The notes: generated by a model from the letters alone, not told the origin. Counted from the stretch's first letter, positions 50,724 to 60,051 are shown. The stretch: DNA of 64,000 nt from Mycolicibacterium austroafricanum (GCF_000612725.1 NZ_HG964456.1:427767-491766), one strand, 5' to 3'. Made by a program: numbers and translations.

Positions 50724-50734
50724 CATCCACCGGT

Positions 50735-51364
50735 ATGGACCCCCAGCCCGGCACGCAGGCGGCGGCCACCCGCCGACCGTCGCGAGTGGGGCAGTGGCTG
50801 GCCCAGCGCAGGGTCAGCCAGTGGTGGAAAGCCGGGCTGGCCGCCGTGCTGGCGATCGCGGCCCTGTTCGGTGGACTGGACCGGGTCGACAACACCGCCA
50901 CCCCGTTCGCGCCCGGCGAGGAATTCAGCGACGGGCAATTCCTGCTCACCGTCGATCGTGCGCGACTGGTCGAGGAGCTCCGGGGTGGGGGACGGGTGGT
51001 GGGTCGCGAAACGCCGGGCCGTAGCTATCTGGGAGTGGTGGCGACCCTGCGCAACGACGGGACGACCCCGGGGCGGCTACGCAACGAGTTGGATCTTCGT
51101 GGGGTGCCCGACGACATGTTCTACGGCGTCTTCCGGTTGCGGGACGGCTCGCCGATCCCGGCGCTCGGTCCCGGACTGACCGAGGAGCTGGTGTTCGCGT
51201 GGCAGGTTCCGGCCGGCGCACTGCGGCAGGGCAGTGCCATCACCATCCGGGTGTGGAAGAAGAGCCTCAAGCAGCTGATGGTCACCTACGGCGGTAAGGA
51301 ATGGCTCGACAGCCTCACCGATTACGGGGTCACCGAACTGGTGGTGGGAGCGCCGTCGCCGTGA
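50735..51364 (+). CDS. Bitopic membrane protein with extracytoplasmic domain (first of three)
   Basis: The 209-residue protein has a basic cytoplasmic start, one membrane helix (WWKAGLAAVLAIAALFGGL, about 30-48) and an outside domain of about 150 residues. The domain has an alternating strand pattern such as GQFLLTVDRARLV and SYLGVVATLRNDGTTPG. The strand pattern recalls the DUF4352-like immunoglobulin-type folds of exported proteins. I do not recognise the family. ATG 50735 lies eight bases after TAGCAT (50721-50726). The stop overlaps the next gene (GTGA), so the three bitopic proteins form one operon. Confidence 0.75.
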   Translation: MDPQPGTQAAATRRPSRVGQWLAQRRVSQWWKAGLAAVLAIAALFGGLDRVDNTATPFAPGEEFSDGQFLLTVDRARLVEELRGGGRVVGRETPGRSYLGVVATLRNDGTTPGRLRNELDLRGVPDDMFYGVFRLRDGSPIPALGPGLTEELVFAWQVPAGALRQGSAITIRVWKKSLKQLMVTYGGKEWLDSLTDYGVTELVVGAPSP

Positions 51365-51924
51365 GGACCCCCGATGTGAAAGCGCTGGTTTCGGCGGTCG
51401 GCGTCCTCGTCGTGGTGGCCGCCGCGGCGCTGGTGTGGCACAACCTCCCGACACCCACCGACCTGTACGGTCCGTTCGAGGTCCGTGGCCGGGCGGGCGA
51501 AGCCGTGCAGGGTCGCGCGATCAGCGCCACCGTCACCTCGGTCCGTATTGCGCCGCGGGTGAACTCGGTGCAGGCAGCGGGTAGCTGGGTCGTCATCGAC
51601 ACCACACTGGAGGCCATCCGCTCCACCGAGTTGCCGCGTGCCGACCTGGTCGCCGGCCCCAACACGTATGCGGCGTCCGATCGATTCTCCCTGGATACGC
51701 TCGGCGATGAGATCTCCCCGGGAATCGCCCAGCGCGGCAGCTGGGTGTTCGACGTCGCGCCGGCGCTCGTCGAGGCGGGATCGTCCGCGCCGCTCCTGCT
51801 GCGCATCTGGGCGGGCAGCGACATCCTGGATTCGCGGCTTGTCATCGACATACCGGCCGATGACCCGCGAATCGCCAGAACCGAAGACGTGGACCTCGCC
51901 GAGCGGACGGAAAGCGCCCGATGA
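51361..51924 (+). CDS. Bitopic membrane protein with extracytoplasmic domain (second of three)
   Basis: The 187-residue protein has an N-terminal membrane helix (VSAVGVLVVVAAAALVWH, about 10-27), then an exported domain of beta-strand character (GSWVVIDTTLEAI, GSWVFDVAPALVEAG). Its size, topology and fold pattern resemble the gene before it, suggesting paralogs or subunits of one complex. GTG 51361 overlaps the previous stop, and ATG 51921 of the third gene overlaps its own stop. Function unknown. Confidence 0.72.
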   Translation: MRTPDVKALVSAVGVLVVVAAAALVWHNLPTPTDLYGPFEVRGRAGEAVQGRAISATVTSVRIAPRVNSVQAAGSWVVIDTTLEAIRSTELPRADLVAGPNTYAASDRFSLDTLGDEISPGIAQRGSWVFDVAPALVEAGSSAPLLLRIWAGSDILDSRLVIDIPADDPRIARTEDVDLAERTESAR

Positions 51925-52424
51925 TGCGGATCTCGGCGCGGTGGCAGCGCAACCTCATCGGCGTTGTCGTCGTCGCCTGCGTGGTCGCCGCATATACCGT
52001 CATCGATTTCGGGCCGTCGTGGTCGGCTTACCGCAACACGCAGACGCCGCAACTGGTCGTGCCCGCAGGCGAGAGCGGTACGGCCGACGGACAGACCTGG
52101 AGGCTGGAATCCATCCGGCACCAGAACAGGAGCCCGTACAGCTTCGGCCCGCCGCTGCCCGATGGCACGGTGCTGGCCGTGATCGTGGTGGACTGGTCAG
52201 GGACGCCGCTGCCCGGGCTGTGCACTGCGGTGCTGACGGACGGCGAACGGCGTTGGGACGCCGAACGAGTCGGAGGATTCTCCCCGATCCCGCCGGAGGG
52301 AATGAAGTCCCTGTGTGACGCCCCCGGACGCATTCAGTTCGGCTTCGTGCTGCCATCAGACGCCGTGCCCACCGCACTGGACGTCACCCATGACGACGAG
52401 ATCACGGTCCGGCTGCTGCTGTAG
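51921..52424 (+). CDS. Bitopic membrane protein with extracytoplasmic domain (third of three)
   Basis: The 167-residue protein has a membrane helix (LIGVVVVACVVAAYTVIDF, about 12-30) and an exported domain with two cysteines (GLCTAVL and SLCDAPG) that may form a disulfide. The strand pattern matches its two neighbours. It overlaps the second gene by four bases and the convergent polytopic gene at 52402 by 23 bases. Function unknown; the shared topology argues for a joint role outside the membrane. Confidence 0.72.
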   Translation: MMRISARWQRNLIGVVVVACVVAAYTVIDFGPSWSAYRNTQTPQLVVPAGESGTADGQTWRLESIRHQNRSPYSFGPPLPDGTVLAVIVVDWSGTPLPGLCTAVLTDGERRWDAERVGGFSPIPPEGMKSLCDAPGRIQFGFVLPSDAVPTALDVTHDDEITVRLLL

Positions 52425-53688
52425 TTTCCTTCGGGCGGACATGCTCCAGGCAGTACGCGACGGTGGAGGCGATCAGGCACACCCGCAGCGGCTCGATGAT
52501 CAGGTGCGACACGAAGATCAGCGTCGGCTGCGCCCAGTCCCAGAACTGACGCGGTTGTGGGCCGATGAGCCAGGCCGCACCCCGGAACAGGTACCCGGCC
52601 CGCATTTCGGGGCGGTAGAAACTGCCCGCCATGTCCAGCCACGCCAAGCCGAGATAACCGAGCACGTACAGCGACAACGCCAGCACACCGCCGTGCAGGA
52701 TCAGCCGTGCGGCGTCGGTGATGGTCCGGTAGTTGCCCAGTTTGGACAACAACCAGTCCTGCGCCTCGGCGCGGTGGACGTCGGGCAGGCGCTTCCACCG
52801 TTCGCGCAGGCGCTTCTGCCTGACGGCCGTGCGGTCGAGGACCCAGTCGGCTCGCTGGCCGGCGACTCGGCGTGCGGCCCCCCTCCAATCCTCGGGCATG
52901 GTGACGCCGTAGATGATGGCCGCGACGGCCAGCCACAGCAGCGGTATCGTCGCGCCGCCGAACACGGTGCTCACCACCCAGACCAGGGTGTCCCACAGCG
53001 CCTCAAGAGGTCGCAGATGGGAGAAGAGCTCGGCGCGGGTCTCGTTGAACCACACCACGATCCGGCGTTCGGCGAGCCAGCCGGTGGGATTGAGCAGGAA
53101 GGTCAGGTCCTTGGTGGCGGCGAAGCTGACACCGAGGAACACCCACAGGGCGTCCACGTACACCCGGATCGCGATCATCCAATCGGGCAGGCGATCCTTG
53201 ACACGACTGAGTACGTACCGCGCCACGAGCGCGGCGAGGATCAGCACCCACGTGAGATTGCCGACCGGCAGTGTCTCCGGGTGGAGTTCGGTGACGGCCG
53301 GCGATGTCATCGCGTCGCCGATCCGGTAATCGAGCGCGCGCGCCTCGAACGCGATCCAGTCTTCGGCGAAGAGCTTCCACGCCAGATAGATCGCGAAGAA
53401 CGGTACGATGACCGTCGAGAACACGTCGACACTGCGGGCCGATCGCGACGGCAGCGCCGCCAGCGCGGGTAGGGCGCGCCGCAGCACGAAGAACATCGCG
53501 ACGTAAGACCCGAGGCGGGCCAGGCCGGCCAGCGGCATGATCAGCGATGCCCAGAGGTCGTTGTCCCACCCGGCCCACGCCGCCAACTCGATCGCACCCC
53601 GGCGGCCGAGCAGCCCGAGCAGATAGCACGCCGCGAGCTGGGGCCAGTAGCGGAAACAGAGCACGAACGGCCGCAGCAGGTACGTCAT
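52402..53688 (-). CDS. Polytopic membrane protein of unknown function
   Basis: The 428-residue protein has about six to eight hydrophobic segments, for example LIMPLAGLARLGSYVAMFFVL, VDVFSTVIVPFFAIYLAW, LTWVLILAALVARYVLS and LWLAVAAIIYGV. A long basic loop (about 275-320) follows, then C-terminal helices. I recognise no transporter or enzyme motif. ATG 53688 follows directly on the TAG of the ABC-F gene with no gap, so they are co-transcribed. Its end overlaps the third bitopic gene from the other strand. It could be the membrane core of a complex with those proteins (inference). Confidence 0.75.
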   Translation of the reverse strand: MTYLLRPFVLCFRYWPQLAACYLLGLLGRRGAIELAAWAGWDNDLWASLIMPLAGLARLGSYVAMFFVLRRALPALAALPSRSARSVDVFSTVIVPFFAIYLAWKLFAEDWIAFEARALDYRIGDAMTSPAVTELHPETLPVGNLTWVLILAALVARYVLSRVKDRLPDWMIAIRVYVDALWVFLGVSFAATKDLTFLLNPTGWLAERRIVVWFNETRAELFSHLRPLEALWDTLVWVVSTVFGGATIPLLWLAVAAIIYGVTMPEDWRGAARRVAGQRADWVLDRTAVRQKRLRERWKRLPDVHRAEAQDWLLSKLGNYRTITDAARLILHGGVLALSLYVLGYLGLAWLDMAGSFYRPEMRAGYLFRGAAWLIGPQPRQFWDWAQPTLIFVSHLIIEPLRVCLIASTVAYCLEHVRPKETTAAAGP

Positions 53689-55509
53689 CTAGCTCTCGAG
53701 CCGTTCTGAGAGCTCCAGCCAGCGTGACTCCTGTTCGGTCACTTGGCCTTCCAGCTCGCGCAGCTGCTCGGTGAGGCGGCCCAGGCCGACATGGTCGGAC
53801 TGGTCGTGGCGGGCCATCTCGTCGTGTTTGGCGCTAATGCGGTCGGCGAGCTTGGCCAGCGACCGGTCGATGGAGGTGATCTCCTTTTCGATGTTGCGCA
53901 GTTCGGCGCCCGACAGTTGTTCGGCGGCGGCGGGTTTCGTGCGCGACACGGAAGGTTCGGGGCGTTGCCCGGCAAGTCGCAGGTACTCGTCGATGCCGCC
54001 GGGCAGGTGCCGCAGGCGACCGTCGAGGATCGCGTACTGCTGGTCGGTGATGCGCTCGAGCAGATAGCGGTCGTGGGAGACCACGATCAACGTGCCGGGC
54101 CAGGAATCGAGCAGGTCCTCCGTCGCGGTGAGCATGTCGGTGTCGACGTCGTTGGTCGGCTCGTCGAGCACCAGCACGTTCGGCTCCGACAGCAACACGA
54201 GCATCAACTGCAGTCGTCGACGCTGGCCGCCGGAGAGTTCACCCACCCGGGCGGAGAGGTGCTCGCGGGCGAAGCCCAGCCGCTCGAGCAGTTGTGCCGG
54301 CGTCACGTCCTTGCCGTCGATCTGGTAGGTCGTCTGCAGCCGGGCGAGCACCTCGCGGACCATGTCGCCGGCCAACGGCTCCAACTCGCGTGATTCCTGG
54401 TCGAGCACGGCCAGCCGCACTGTCTTGCCGCGCTTCACCCGGCCAGAGGTCGGCGTCACCGTGCCCGCGATCAGGCCGAGCAGCGTGGACTTACCTGCCC
54501 CGTTGGCGCCGAGGATGCCGGTGCGCTCGCCGGGGGCGATGCGCCATTCGATGTCGCGCAACACCTCTCGGCCGTGCGACGAGCCGTCGGCACCGCCGGG
54601 ATAGCTGACCGACACGTCGAGCAGGTCGATGACGTCCTTGCCGAGGCGGGCCATGGCGGCCCGGGACAACTCGACGTTGTTGCGCAGCGGCGGGACGTCC
54701 GAGATCAGCGCGTTGGCGGCGTCGATGCGGAACTTCGGCTTGGAAGTCCGCGCCGGTGGTCCCCGCCGCAGCCAGGCCAACTCTTTGCGCATCAGGTTCT
54801 GTCGCTTGGCTTCCACGGCCGCGGCTTGGCGATCGCGTTCGACGCGCTGCAGCACATAGGCGGCGTAGCCACCTTCGAACGGCTCGACGACACTGCCCGG
54901 CACCCGGCTGCCGGCGGGGTGGACCTCCCACGTGGTGGTCGCCACCTCGTCGAGGAACCACCGGTCGTGGGTGACGACCAACAGCCCGCCCGATCCGCGC
55001 GCCCAGCGCTGCTTGAGATGTTCGGCCAGCCAGGTGATGCCCTGGATGTCGAGATGGTTGGTGGGCTCGTCGAGAGCGATGACGTCCCAGTCGTCGATCA
55101 GCAGCGCGGCCAGTTGCACGCGGCGGCGCTGCCCGCCCGACAGGGTCCCGACGAGGGCACCGAACGGGATGTCGGCAACCAGTCCGCCGATGACGTCGCG
55201 GATCCGCGCGTCGCCCGCCCACTCGTGGTCGGGCCGGTCACCGACCAGCGACCAGCCCACCGTGCGGTCCGGGTCCAGCGTGTCGGCCTGGTCCACGGAC
55301 CCCACCCGTAGACCGCCGCGTCGCGTCACCCGCCCGGAGTGGGGCGCGATGCGCCCGGTCAGCAACCCCAGCAGCGTCGACTTCCCGTCGCCGTTGCGGC
55401 CCACGATGCCGATCCGGTCGCCTTCGCTCACACCGACGGTCACGGAATCGAACACCACCCCGGTGGGGTACTCCAGGTGGAGGTTTTCGCCCCCGAGCAG
55501 GTGTGCCAT
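53689..55509 (-). CDS. ABC-F family ATPase (Uup-like)
   Basis: The 606-residue soluble protein has two ABC domains. Walker A is GRNGDGKST (about 38-46) and GANGAGKST, with signatures LSGGQRRRVQ and LSGGQRRRLQ and Walker B ALDEPTNHLD and VLDEPTNDVD. A linker and a C-terminal coiled coil (about 530-606) complete a Uup-like layout. ABC-F proteins act on ribosomes (resistance or translation factors), not in transport. From memory, the M. tuberculosis counterpart is split into Rv1667c/Rv1668c, whereas here it is intact. ATG 55509 begins MAHLLGGENL. It is followed without a gap by the membrane-protein gene. Confidence 0.9.
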   Translation of the reverse strand: MAHLLGGENLHLEYPTGVVFDSVTVGVSEGDRIGIVGRNGDGKSTLLGLLTGRIAPHSGRVTRRGGLRVGSVDQADTLDPDRTVGWSLVGDRPDHEWAGDARIRDVIGGLVADIPFGALVGTLSGGQRRRVQLAALLIDDWDVIALDEPTNHLDIQGITWLAEHLKQRWARGSGGLLVVTHDRWFLDEVATTTWEVHPAGSRVPGSVVEPFEGGYAAYVLQRVERDRQAAAVEAKRQNLMRKELAWLRRGPPARTSKPKFRIDAANALISDVPPLRNNVELSRAAMARLGKDVIDLLDVSVSYPGGADGSSHGREVLRDIEWRIAPGERTGILGANGAGKSTLLGLIAGTVTPTSGRVKRGKTVRLAVLDQESRELEPLAGDMVREVLARLQTTYQIDGKDVTPAQLLERLGFAREHLSARVGELSGGQRRRLQLMLVLLSEPNVLVLDEPTNDVDTDMLTATEDLLDSWPGTLIVVSHDRYLLERITDQQYAILDGRLRHLPGGIDEYLRLAGQRPEPSVSRTKPAAAEQLSGAELRNIEKEITSIDRSLAKLADRISAKHDEMARHDQSDHVGLGRLTEQLRELEGQVTEQESRWLELSERLES

Positions 55510-55669
55510 CGCCAGCCGACCTTAGCGGTCGTCGATCGCGCCACCCAATCGGCGGCCGGGCGCCGGGCGGGTCATTACCGGGAACGGGCAATGCGGCTTG
55601 TGCCATCATCGACACCACGACGGCAGTCGGGGTCTCCGGCAGGCACGACGGGCGATAGGGGAGCGAGCA

Positions 55670-58645
55670 GTGGTGGACTTCTCGGCGATCACCAGGCCTG
55701 TGGGGCGGTTGGTCGCGACCGCCCAGAACGGCCTCGAGGTGTTGCGCTACGGCGGGCTGGAGACCGGCGCCGTGCCGTCGCCGTTCCAGATCATCGAGAG
55801 CGTGCCGATGTACCGGCTGCGCCGCTACTTCCCGCCCGACGTCCGTCCCGGCAGCAAGCCCGTCGGCCCCCCGGTGCTGATGGTCCACCCGATGATGATG
55901 TCGGCCGACATGTGGGACGTCACCCGCGACGAGGGTGCGGTCGGCATCCTGCACAAGGCCGGGATCGATCCGTGGGTCATCGACTTCGGTTCGCCCGACA
56001 AGGTCGAGGGCGGGATGCAGCGCAACCTGGCCGACCATGTGGTGGCCCTCAGCGACGCCATCGACACGGTCAAGACGGTGACGGGACGCGACGTCCATCT
56101 CGCCGGCTACTCGCAGGGCGGCATGTTCGCCTATCAGACGGCGGCCTACCGCCGGTCCAAGGACCTGGCGAGCATCGTCGGGTTCGGTTCGCCCGTCGAC
56201 ACCCTGGCCGCGCTCCCGATGAACCTGCCGGCCAGCGTCGCCCCGTTGGCCGCCGACTTCATGGCCGACCACGTGTTCAGCCGCATCGACATTCCGGGGT
56301 GGCTGGCGCGCACCGGGTTCCAGATGCTCGACCCCGTCAAGACCGCGCAGTCGCGGCTGGACTTCCTGCGCCAGCTACATGACCGGGAGGCGTTGCTGCC
56401 CCGCGAGCAGCAGCGGCGGTTCCTCGCCTCGGAGGGCTGGATCGCCTGGTCCGGTCCGGCGATCTCCGAGCTGCTCAAGCAGTTCATCGCGCACAACCGG
56501 ATGATGACCGGTGGCTTCTCCATCCACGGCGACCTTGTCACGCTGTCCGACATCGAGTGCCCTGTGCTGGCCGTGATCGGGGAGGTCGACGACATCGGTC
56601 AGCCCGCCTCGGTGCGCGGCATCAAGAGAGCCGCTCCGAAGGCCGACGTCTACGAGTTCCTGATCCGCGCCGGGCATTTCGGGCTGGTGGTCGGGTCGAA
56701 AGCCGCCACGCAGACCTGGCCGACGGTCGCCGAGTGGGTGCGCTGGCTCGACAGCGGCGGCGCGATGCCGGAGGGCGTCACACCCATGCCGCTGCAACCG
56801 GCCGAGCCGACGGAAAGTGGCGTCACGCTGGCCTCGCGGGTGGCCCACAGCACCGCCGCCGCCACCGAGATGGCGTTCAGCCTGGCCCGGTCGGCGGCCG
56901 ACGCCCTCGTCGCGGCGAACAAGTCCGCACGCACCCTGGCCATCGAGACCGCACGCACCCTGCCCCGGCTGGCCCGTCTTGGCCAGGTCAACGACCACAC
57001 CCGAATCTCCCTGGGCCGCATCATGAGTGAGCAGGCACGCGACCTGCCACACGGTGAGGCGCTGTTGTTCGACGGCCGCGTGCACACCTACGAGGCCGTC
57101 GACCGGCGAGTCAACAACGTGGTCCGCGGCCTGATCGGGGTCGGGGTGCGGCAGGGCGCCCGCGTCGGGGTGCTGATGGAGACCCGGCCCAGCGCACTCG
57201 TCGCGATCGCGGCGCTGTCGCGGCTCGGCGCGGTTGCGGTGCTGATGCCCCCCGACGCCGACCTCGCCGAGGCGGCGCGACTCGGCGCGGTCACCGAGAT
57301 CATCGCCGACCCGAGCACCCTGGATACGGCCCGCAAGCTCGACATGCGGGTCCTGGTTCTCGGCGGTGGCGAGTCCCGCGACCTGCACCTGTCCAACGGC
57401 GCCGCCGGGGACGTCATCGACATGGAGAAGATCGACCCCGACCTCGTCGAACTCCCGGGCTGGTACCGACCGAACCCCGGTCTGGCACGGGACCTGGCGT
57501 TCATCGGGTTCAGCACGATCAGCGGCGAGCTGGTGGCCCGCCAGATCACCAACTTCCGCTGGGCGCTGTCGGCGTTCGGTACCGCCTCGGCGGCCAATCT
57601 GAGCCGCAACGACACGGTGTACTGCCTGACCCCGTTGCACCATCAGTCCGGACTGTTGGTCAGCCTCGGCGGGGCGGTCGTGGGCGGTGCCCGCGTCGCG
57701 TTGTCGCGGGAGTTGCGACCGGACCGCTTCGTCCAGGAGATCCGGCAGTACGGGGTGACGGTGGTGTCCTACACGTGGGCGATGCTGCGTGAGGTCATCG
57801 ACGATCCGGCGTTCTCGCTGAACGGGAGTCACCCGATCCGGCTGTTCATCGGCTCGGGTATGCCCGCCGGTCTGTGGAAGCGGGTCGTGGAGGTCTTCGA
57901 GCCCGCCAACGTCGTCGAGTTCTTCGCCACCACCGACGGTCAGGCCGTACTCGCCAACGTCAAGGGCGCCAAGATCGGCAGCAAGGGCAGGCCGCTACCC
58001 GGCGGCGGCGAAATCGCGCTGGCCGCCTACGACCCGGACGACAACCTGATCCTCGAGGACGACCGCGGCTTCGTCCGGCGGGCCGAAACCGGAGAGGTCG
58101 GTGTGCTGCTCGCCCATCCGCGGGGCCCGGTCGACCCGCTGGCTTCGGTCAAGCGCGGCGTGTTCGCCCCCGCGGACACCTGGGTGTCCACCGAGTACCT
58201 GTTCCGCCGCGACGAGGACGGCGACTACTGGCTGGTGGACAACCGCGGGGCGGCGATCCACACCGCGCGGGGAATGGTGTTCGCCGCCACCGTCAACGAC
58301 GCCGTCGGCCGGCTCGGCGCCGTCGACATGGCCGTCACCTACGGAGTCGAAGTCGAAGGTCAGACGCTGGCCGTCACCGCCCTGGCGCTGTGCCCGGGCG
58401 GCAGCATCCCGTCGGCGGATCTGTCGGAGGCGCTGGCCGCCCTGCCCGTCGGCAACGCACCCGACATCGTCCACGTGGTCTCCGACATGACGCTGACGGC
58501 GACGTTCCGGCCGCTGGCCGGTCCGCTGCAGAAACAGGGCATCCCCAAGGCGTCCCGTAACGCCTGGTACCTGGACCCCGATAGCAATCGGTACAAGCGG
58601 TTGACCGTTGCCGTGCGCAGCGAGCTCGCGGGCATTCGGCAGTGA
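55670..58645 (+). CDS. Bifunctional lipase / acyl-CoA synthetase-like fusion (Rv1683 type)
   Basis: The 991-residue protein joins an alpha/beta hydrolase (residues ~30-370) to an AMP-binding-fold domain (~450-990). The hydrolase elbow is GYSQGG with Ser148, and AGHFGLV supplies the histidine, as in PHA-synthase-like lipases. The adenylation half is strongly degenerate. Where the P-loop-like SSGTTGxPKG is expected it reads FSTISGELVARQ, and the usual TGD becomes DEDGDYWLVDN. Rv1683 is described as a lipase/long-chain acyl-CoA synthetase linked to lipid inclusions (recalled). GTG 55670 follows AGGGGAG; GTG 55673 is an equal alternative. Confidence 0.88.
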   Translation: MVDFSAITRPVGRLVATAQNGLEVLRYGGLETGAVPSPFQIIESVPMYRLRRYFPPDVRPGSKPVGPPVLMVHPMMMSADMWDVTRDEGAVGILHKAGIDPWVIDFGSPDKVEGGMQRNLADHVVALSDAIDTVKTVTGRDVHLAGYSQGGMFAYQTAAYRRSKDLASIVGFGSPVDTLAALPMNLPASVAPLAADFMADHVFSRIDIPGWLARTGFQMLDPVKTAQSRLDFLRQLHDREALLPREQQRRFLASEGWIAWSGPAISELLKQFIAHNRMMTGGFSIHGDLVTLSDIECPVLAVIGEVDDIGQPASVRGIKRAAPKADVYEFLIRAGHFGLVVGSKAATQTWPTVAEWVRWLDSGGAMPEGVTPMPLQPAEPTESGVTLASRVAHSTAAATEMAFSLARSAADALVAANKSARTLAIETARTLPRLARLGQVNDHTRISLGRIMSEQARDLPHGEALLFDGRVHTYEAVDRRVNNVVRGLIGVGVRQGARVGVLMETRPSALVAIAALSRLGAVAVLMPPDADLAEAARLGAVTEIIADPSTLDTARKLDMRVLVLGGGESRDLHLSNGAAGDVIDMEKIDPDLVELPGWYRPNPGLARDLAFIGFSTISGELVARQITNFRWALSAFGTASAANLSRNDTVYCLTPLHHQSGLLVSLGGAVVGGARVALSRELRPDRFVQEIRQYGVTVVSYTWAMLREVIDDPAFSLNGSHPIRLFIGSGMPAGLWKRVVEVFEPANVVEFFATTDGQAVLANVKGAKIGSKGRPLPGGGEIALAAYDPDDNLILEDDRGFVRRAETGEVGVLLAHPRGPVDPLASVKRGVFAPADTWVSTEYLFRRDEDGDYWLVDNRGAAIHTARGMVFAATVNDAVGRLGAVDMAVTYGVEVEGQTLAVTALALCPGGSIPSADLSEALAALPVGNAPDIVHVVSDMTLTATFRPLAGPLQKQGIPKASRNAWYLDPDSNRYKRLTVAVRSELAGIRQ

Positions 58646-58698
58646 TGCCCCCCTCGGCGCGCACTGTTAGGCTCGCCGGGGCGACTATGGAGGTTGGG

Positions 58699-59229
58699 AT
58701 GACGACGCACGACAGCATGAGCAGTTCGGCGCTGTACCGCGCGGCGACGGGCGCGTTTGTGGGCGCTGCGCTGGCATTCGGCCTGGTCGTCGGTGTTGCG
58801 CCGGGAGCGTCGGCGCAGCCCACCACGCAAGCCGAAGAGCCACCCGCCCCCAGGATCTCCCCGGATCAGATCCTGATGATGATCTCGCAGGAGTACCAGA
58901 CCGGTCGCGGTGGCGGCCAGGTCTCCAAGCTGATCGAACAGGTGATGAACCTGCGCGCCCGAGGCATCAAGCCGTCCATCGCCAACACCCAGGCGCTGGC
59001 CGCCGGCCTCGACGCACGACCCAATCAGGGCCCGCTGATCGAGGCGCTCCAGTCGACGGTGAACTACCAGCGCAAGGTCATGGCACAGTCGGCCAACGGG
59101 ACACCGTCCGGTCCGACGTCGCCGGGTCCGCAGGTCGGCCTGGGCCCGACCGGTCCCGCGTGGGCGCCCAATCAGGGCAATCCGATGATCCAGGACAGCG
59201 ACACGATCTTCCCGATGCCCGGTCGCTGA
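58699..59229 (+). CDS. Exported protein of unknown function
   Basis: The 176-residue protein has a signal peptide (about residues 1-37, ending PGASAQP), a helical segment with IMMISQEYQTGRGGG-type sequence and a Pro/Gly-rich tail ending SDTIFPMPGR. I recognise no domain. ATG 58699 follows GGAGGTTGGG. An extended -10, TGT-TAGGCT (hexamer 58668-58673), gives it its own promoter after the lipase gene. Four bases separate it from the Trm112-like gene, so they probably share a transcript. Confidence 0.72.
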   Translation: MTTHDSMSSSALYRAATGAFVGAALAFGLVVGVAPGASAQPTTQAEEPPAPRISPDQILMMISQEYQTGRGGGQVSKLIEQVMNLRARGIKPSIANTQALAAGLDARPNQGPLIEALQSTVNYQRKVMAQSANGTPSGPTSPGPQVGLGPTGPAWAPNQGNPMIQDSDTIFPMPGR

Positions 59230-59233
59230 GCCG

Positions 59234-59449
59234 ATGGCGCTGGACGAAACCCTCCGCACCATCCTGGTCTGTCCGCAGGACCGGGGGCCGCTGTTGTACG
59301 TCGGCGAGTCGCTGTACAACCCCAGGTTGCGGCGCAAATACCGCATCGACGACGGAATCCCGGTGCTGCTCATCGACGAAGCCGTCGCGGTCGACGACGA
59401 CGAGCACCGGCGGCTGCTGTCAGCTGCGGGTCAGTCCCCGGAAAACTGA
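59234..59449 (+). CDS. Trm112-like small protein
   Basis: The 71-residue protein matches the Trm112p/YcaR-like family: LRTILVCPQDRGPLLY, YRIDDGIPVLLIDEA. Relatives are small zinc-binding or zinc-lost activators of methyltransferases. Only one cysteine (CPQD) is present, so no zinc site remains. Rv1684 is the expected ortholog. Its 3' end overlaps the convergent TetR gene by 19 bases. Confidence 0.85.
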   Translation: MALDETLRTILVCPQDRGPLLYVGESLYNPRLRRKYRIDDGIPVLLIDEAVAVDDDEHRRLLSAAGQSPEN

Positions 59450-60051
59450 GGTAGCTCGCCGGTCAGGTAGCGCTGCAGATTCGGCGCGACGGTGTCGACG
59501 ATCTGCTCCACCGGCAGCGACTTGAACGGTTCGAGCTCGAGGATGTAGCGGGCCATCACGATGCCGACCAGTTGCGAGGCCACAAACTGCACGCGCACCC
59601 GTCCGCTGCCCGGCGGATCGTCGACACGGCCGCCGACCTCGGTGGCGATCAAGTCCTGGAGAAACGACCGGACCATGGAGACGTCGCTGCCGGCAAGTAT
59701 GGACCGCAGGGTGGCGATGAATCCTTTACCCAGCTCGGAGTCCCACAGCGGCAGCAGCAGTGACGGCAACGCGCGACCGAGCTGATCGACCGGGACTTCC
59801 TTGAGCGGGCCGATGATCGACATCGGGTCGATCGGAATCTCGATCGCCGCGGCGAACAACTGGGTCTTGGTGCCGAAATAGTGATGCACCAGCGCCGGAT
59901 CCACGCCTGCCCCGGCGGCGATGGACCGGATCGACGTGTTGGTGATTCCGTTGCGCGCGAACAGTTCACGCGCGCATTCCAGGATTCGATCGCGGGTGTC
60001 CGACGTTCCCGGTGGTCGTCCGGGACGCTTGCGGTCGGCGTTCGTCGTCAC
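59431..60051 (-). CDS. TetR-family regulator of the ABC exporter
   Basis: The 206-residue protein has a TetR helix-turn-helix (RDRILECARELFARNGITNTS with SIRSIAAGAGVDPALVHHYFG cut after the recognition helix). The C-terminal domain is of the type that includes Rv1685c. GTG 60051 lies five bases after the permease stop, so it is the last gene of the ATPase-permease-regulator operon and probably represses it. The palindrome at the operon start (61559-61572) is a candidate target. Confidence 0.9.
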   Translation of the reverse strand: MTTNADRKRPGRPPGTSDTRDRILECARELFARNGITNTSIRSIAAGAGVDPALVHHYFGTKTQLFAAAIEIPIDPMSIIGPLKEVPVDQLGRALPSLLLPLWDSELGKGFIATLRSILAGSDVSMVRSFLQDLIATEVGGRVDDPPGSGRVRVQFVASQLVGIVMARYILELEPFKSLPVEQIVDTVAPNLQRYLTGELPQFSGD

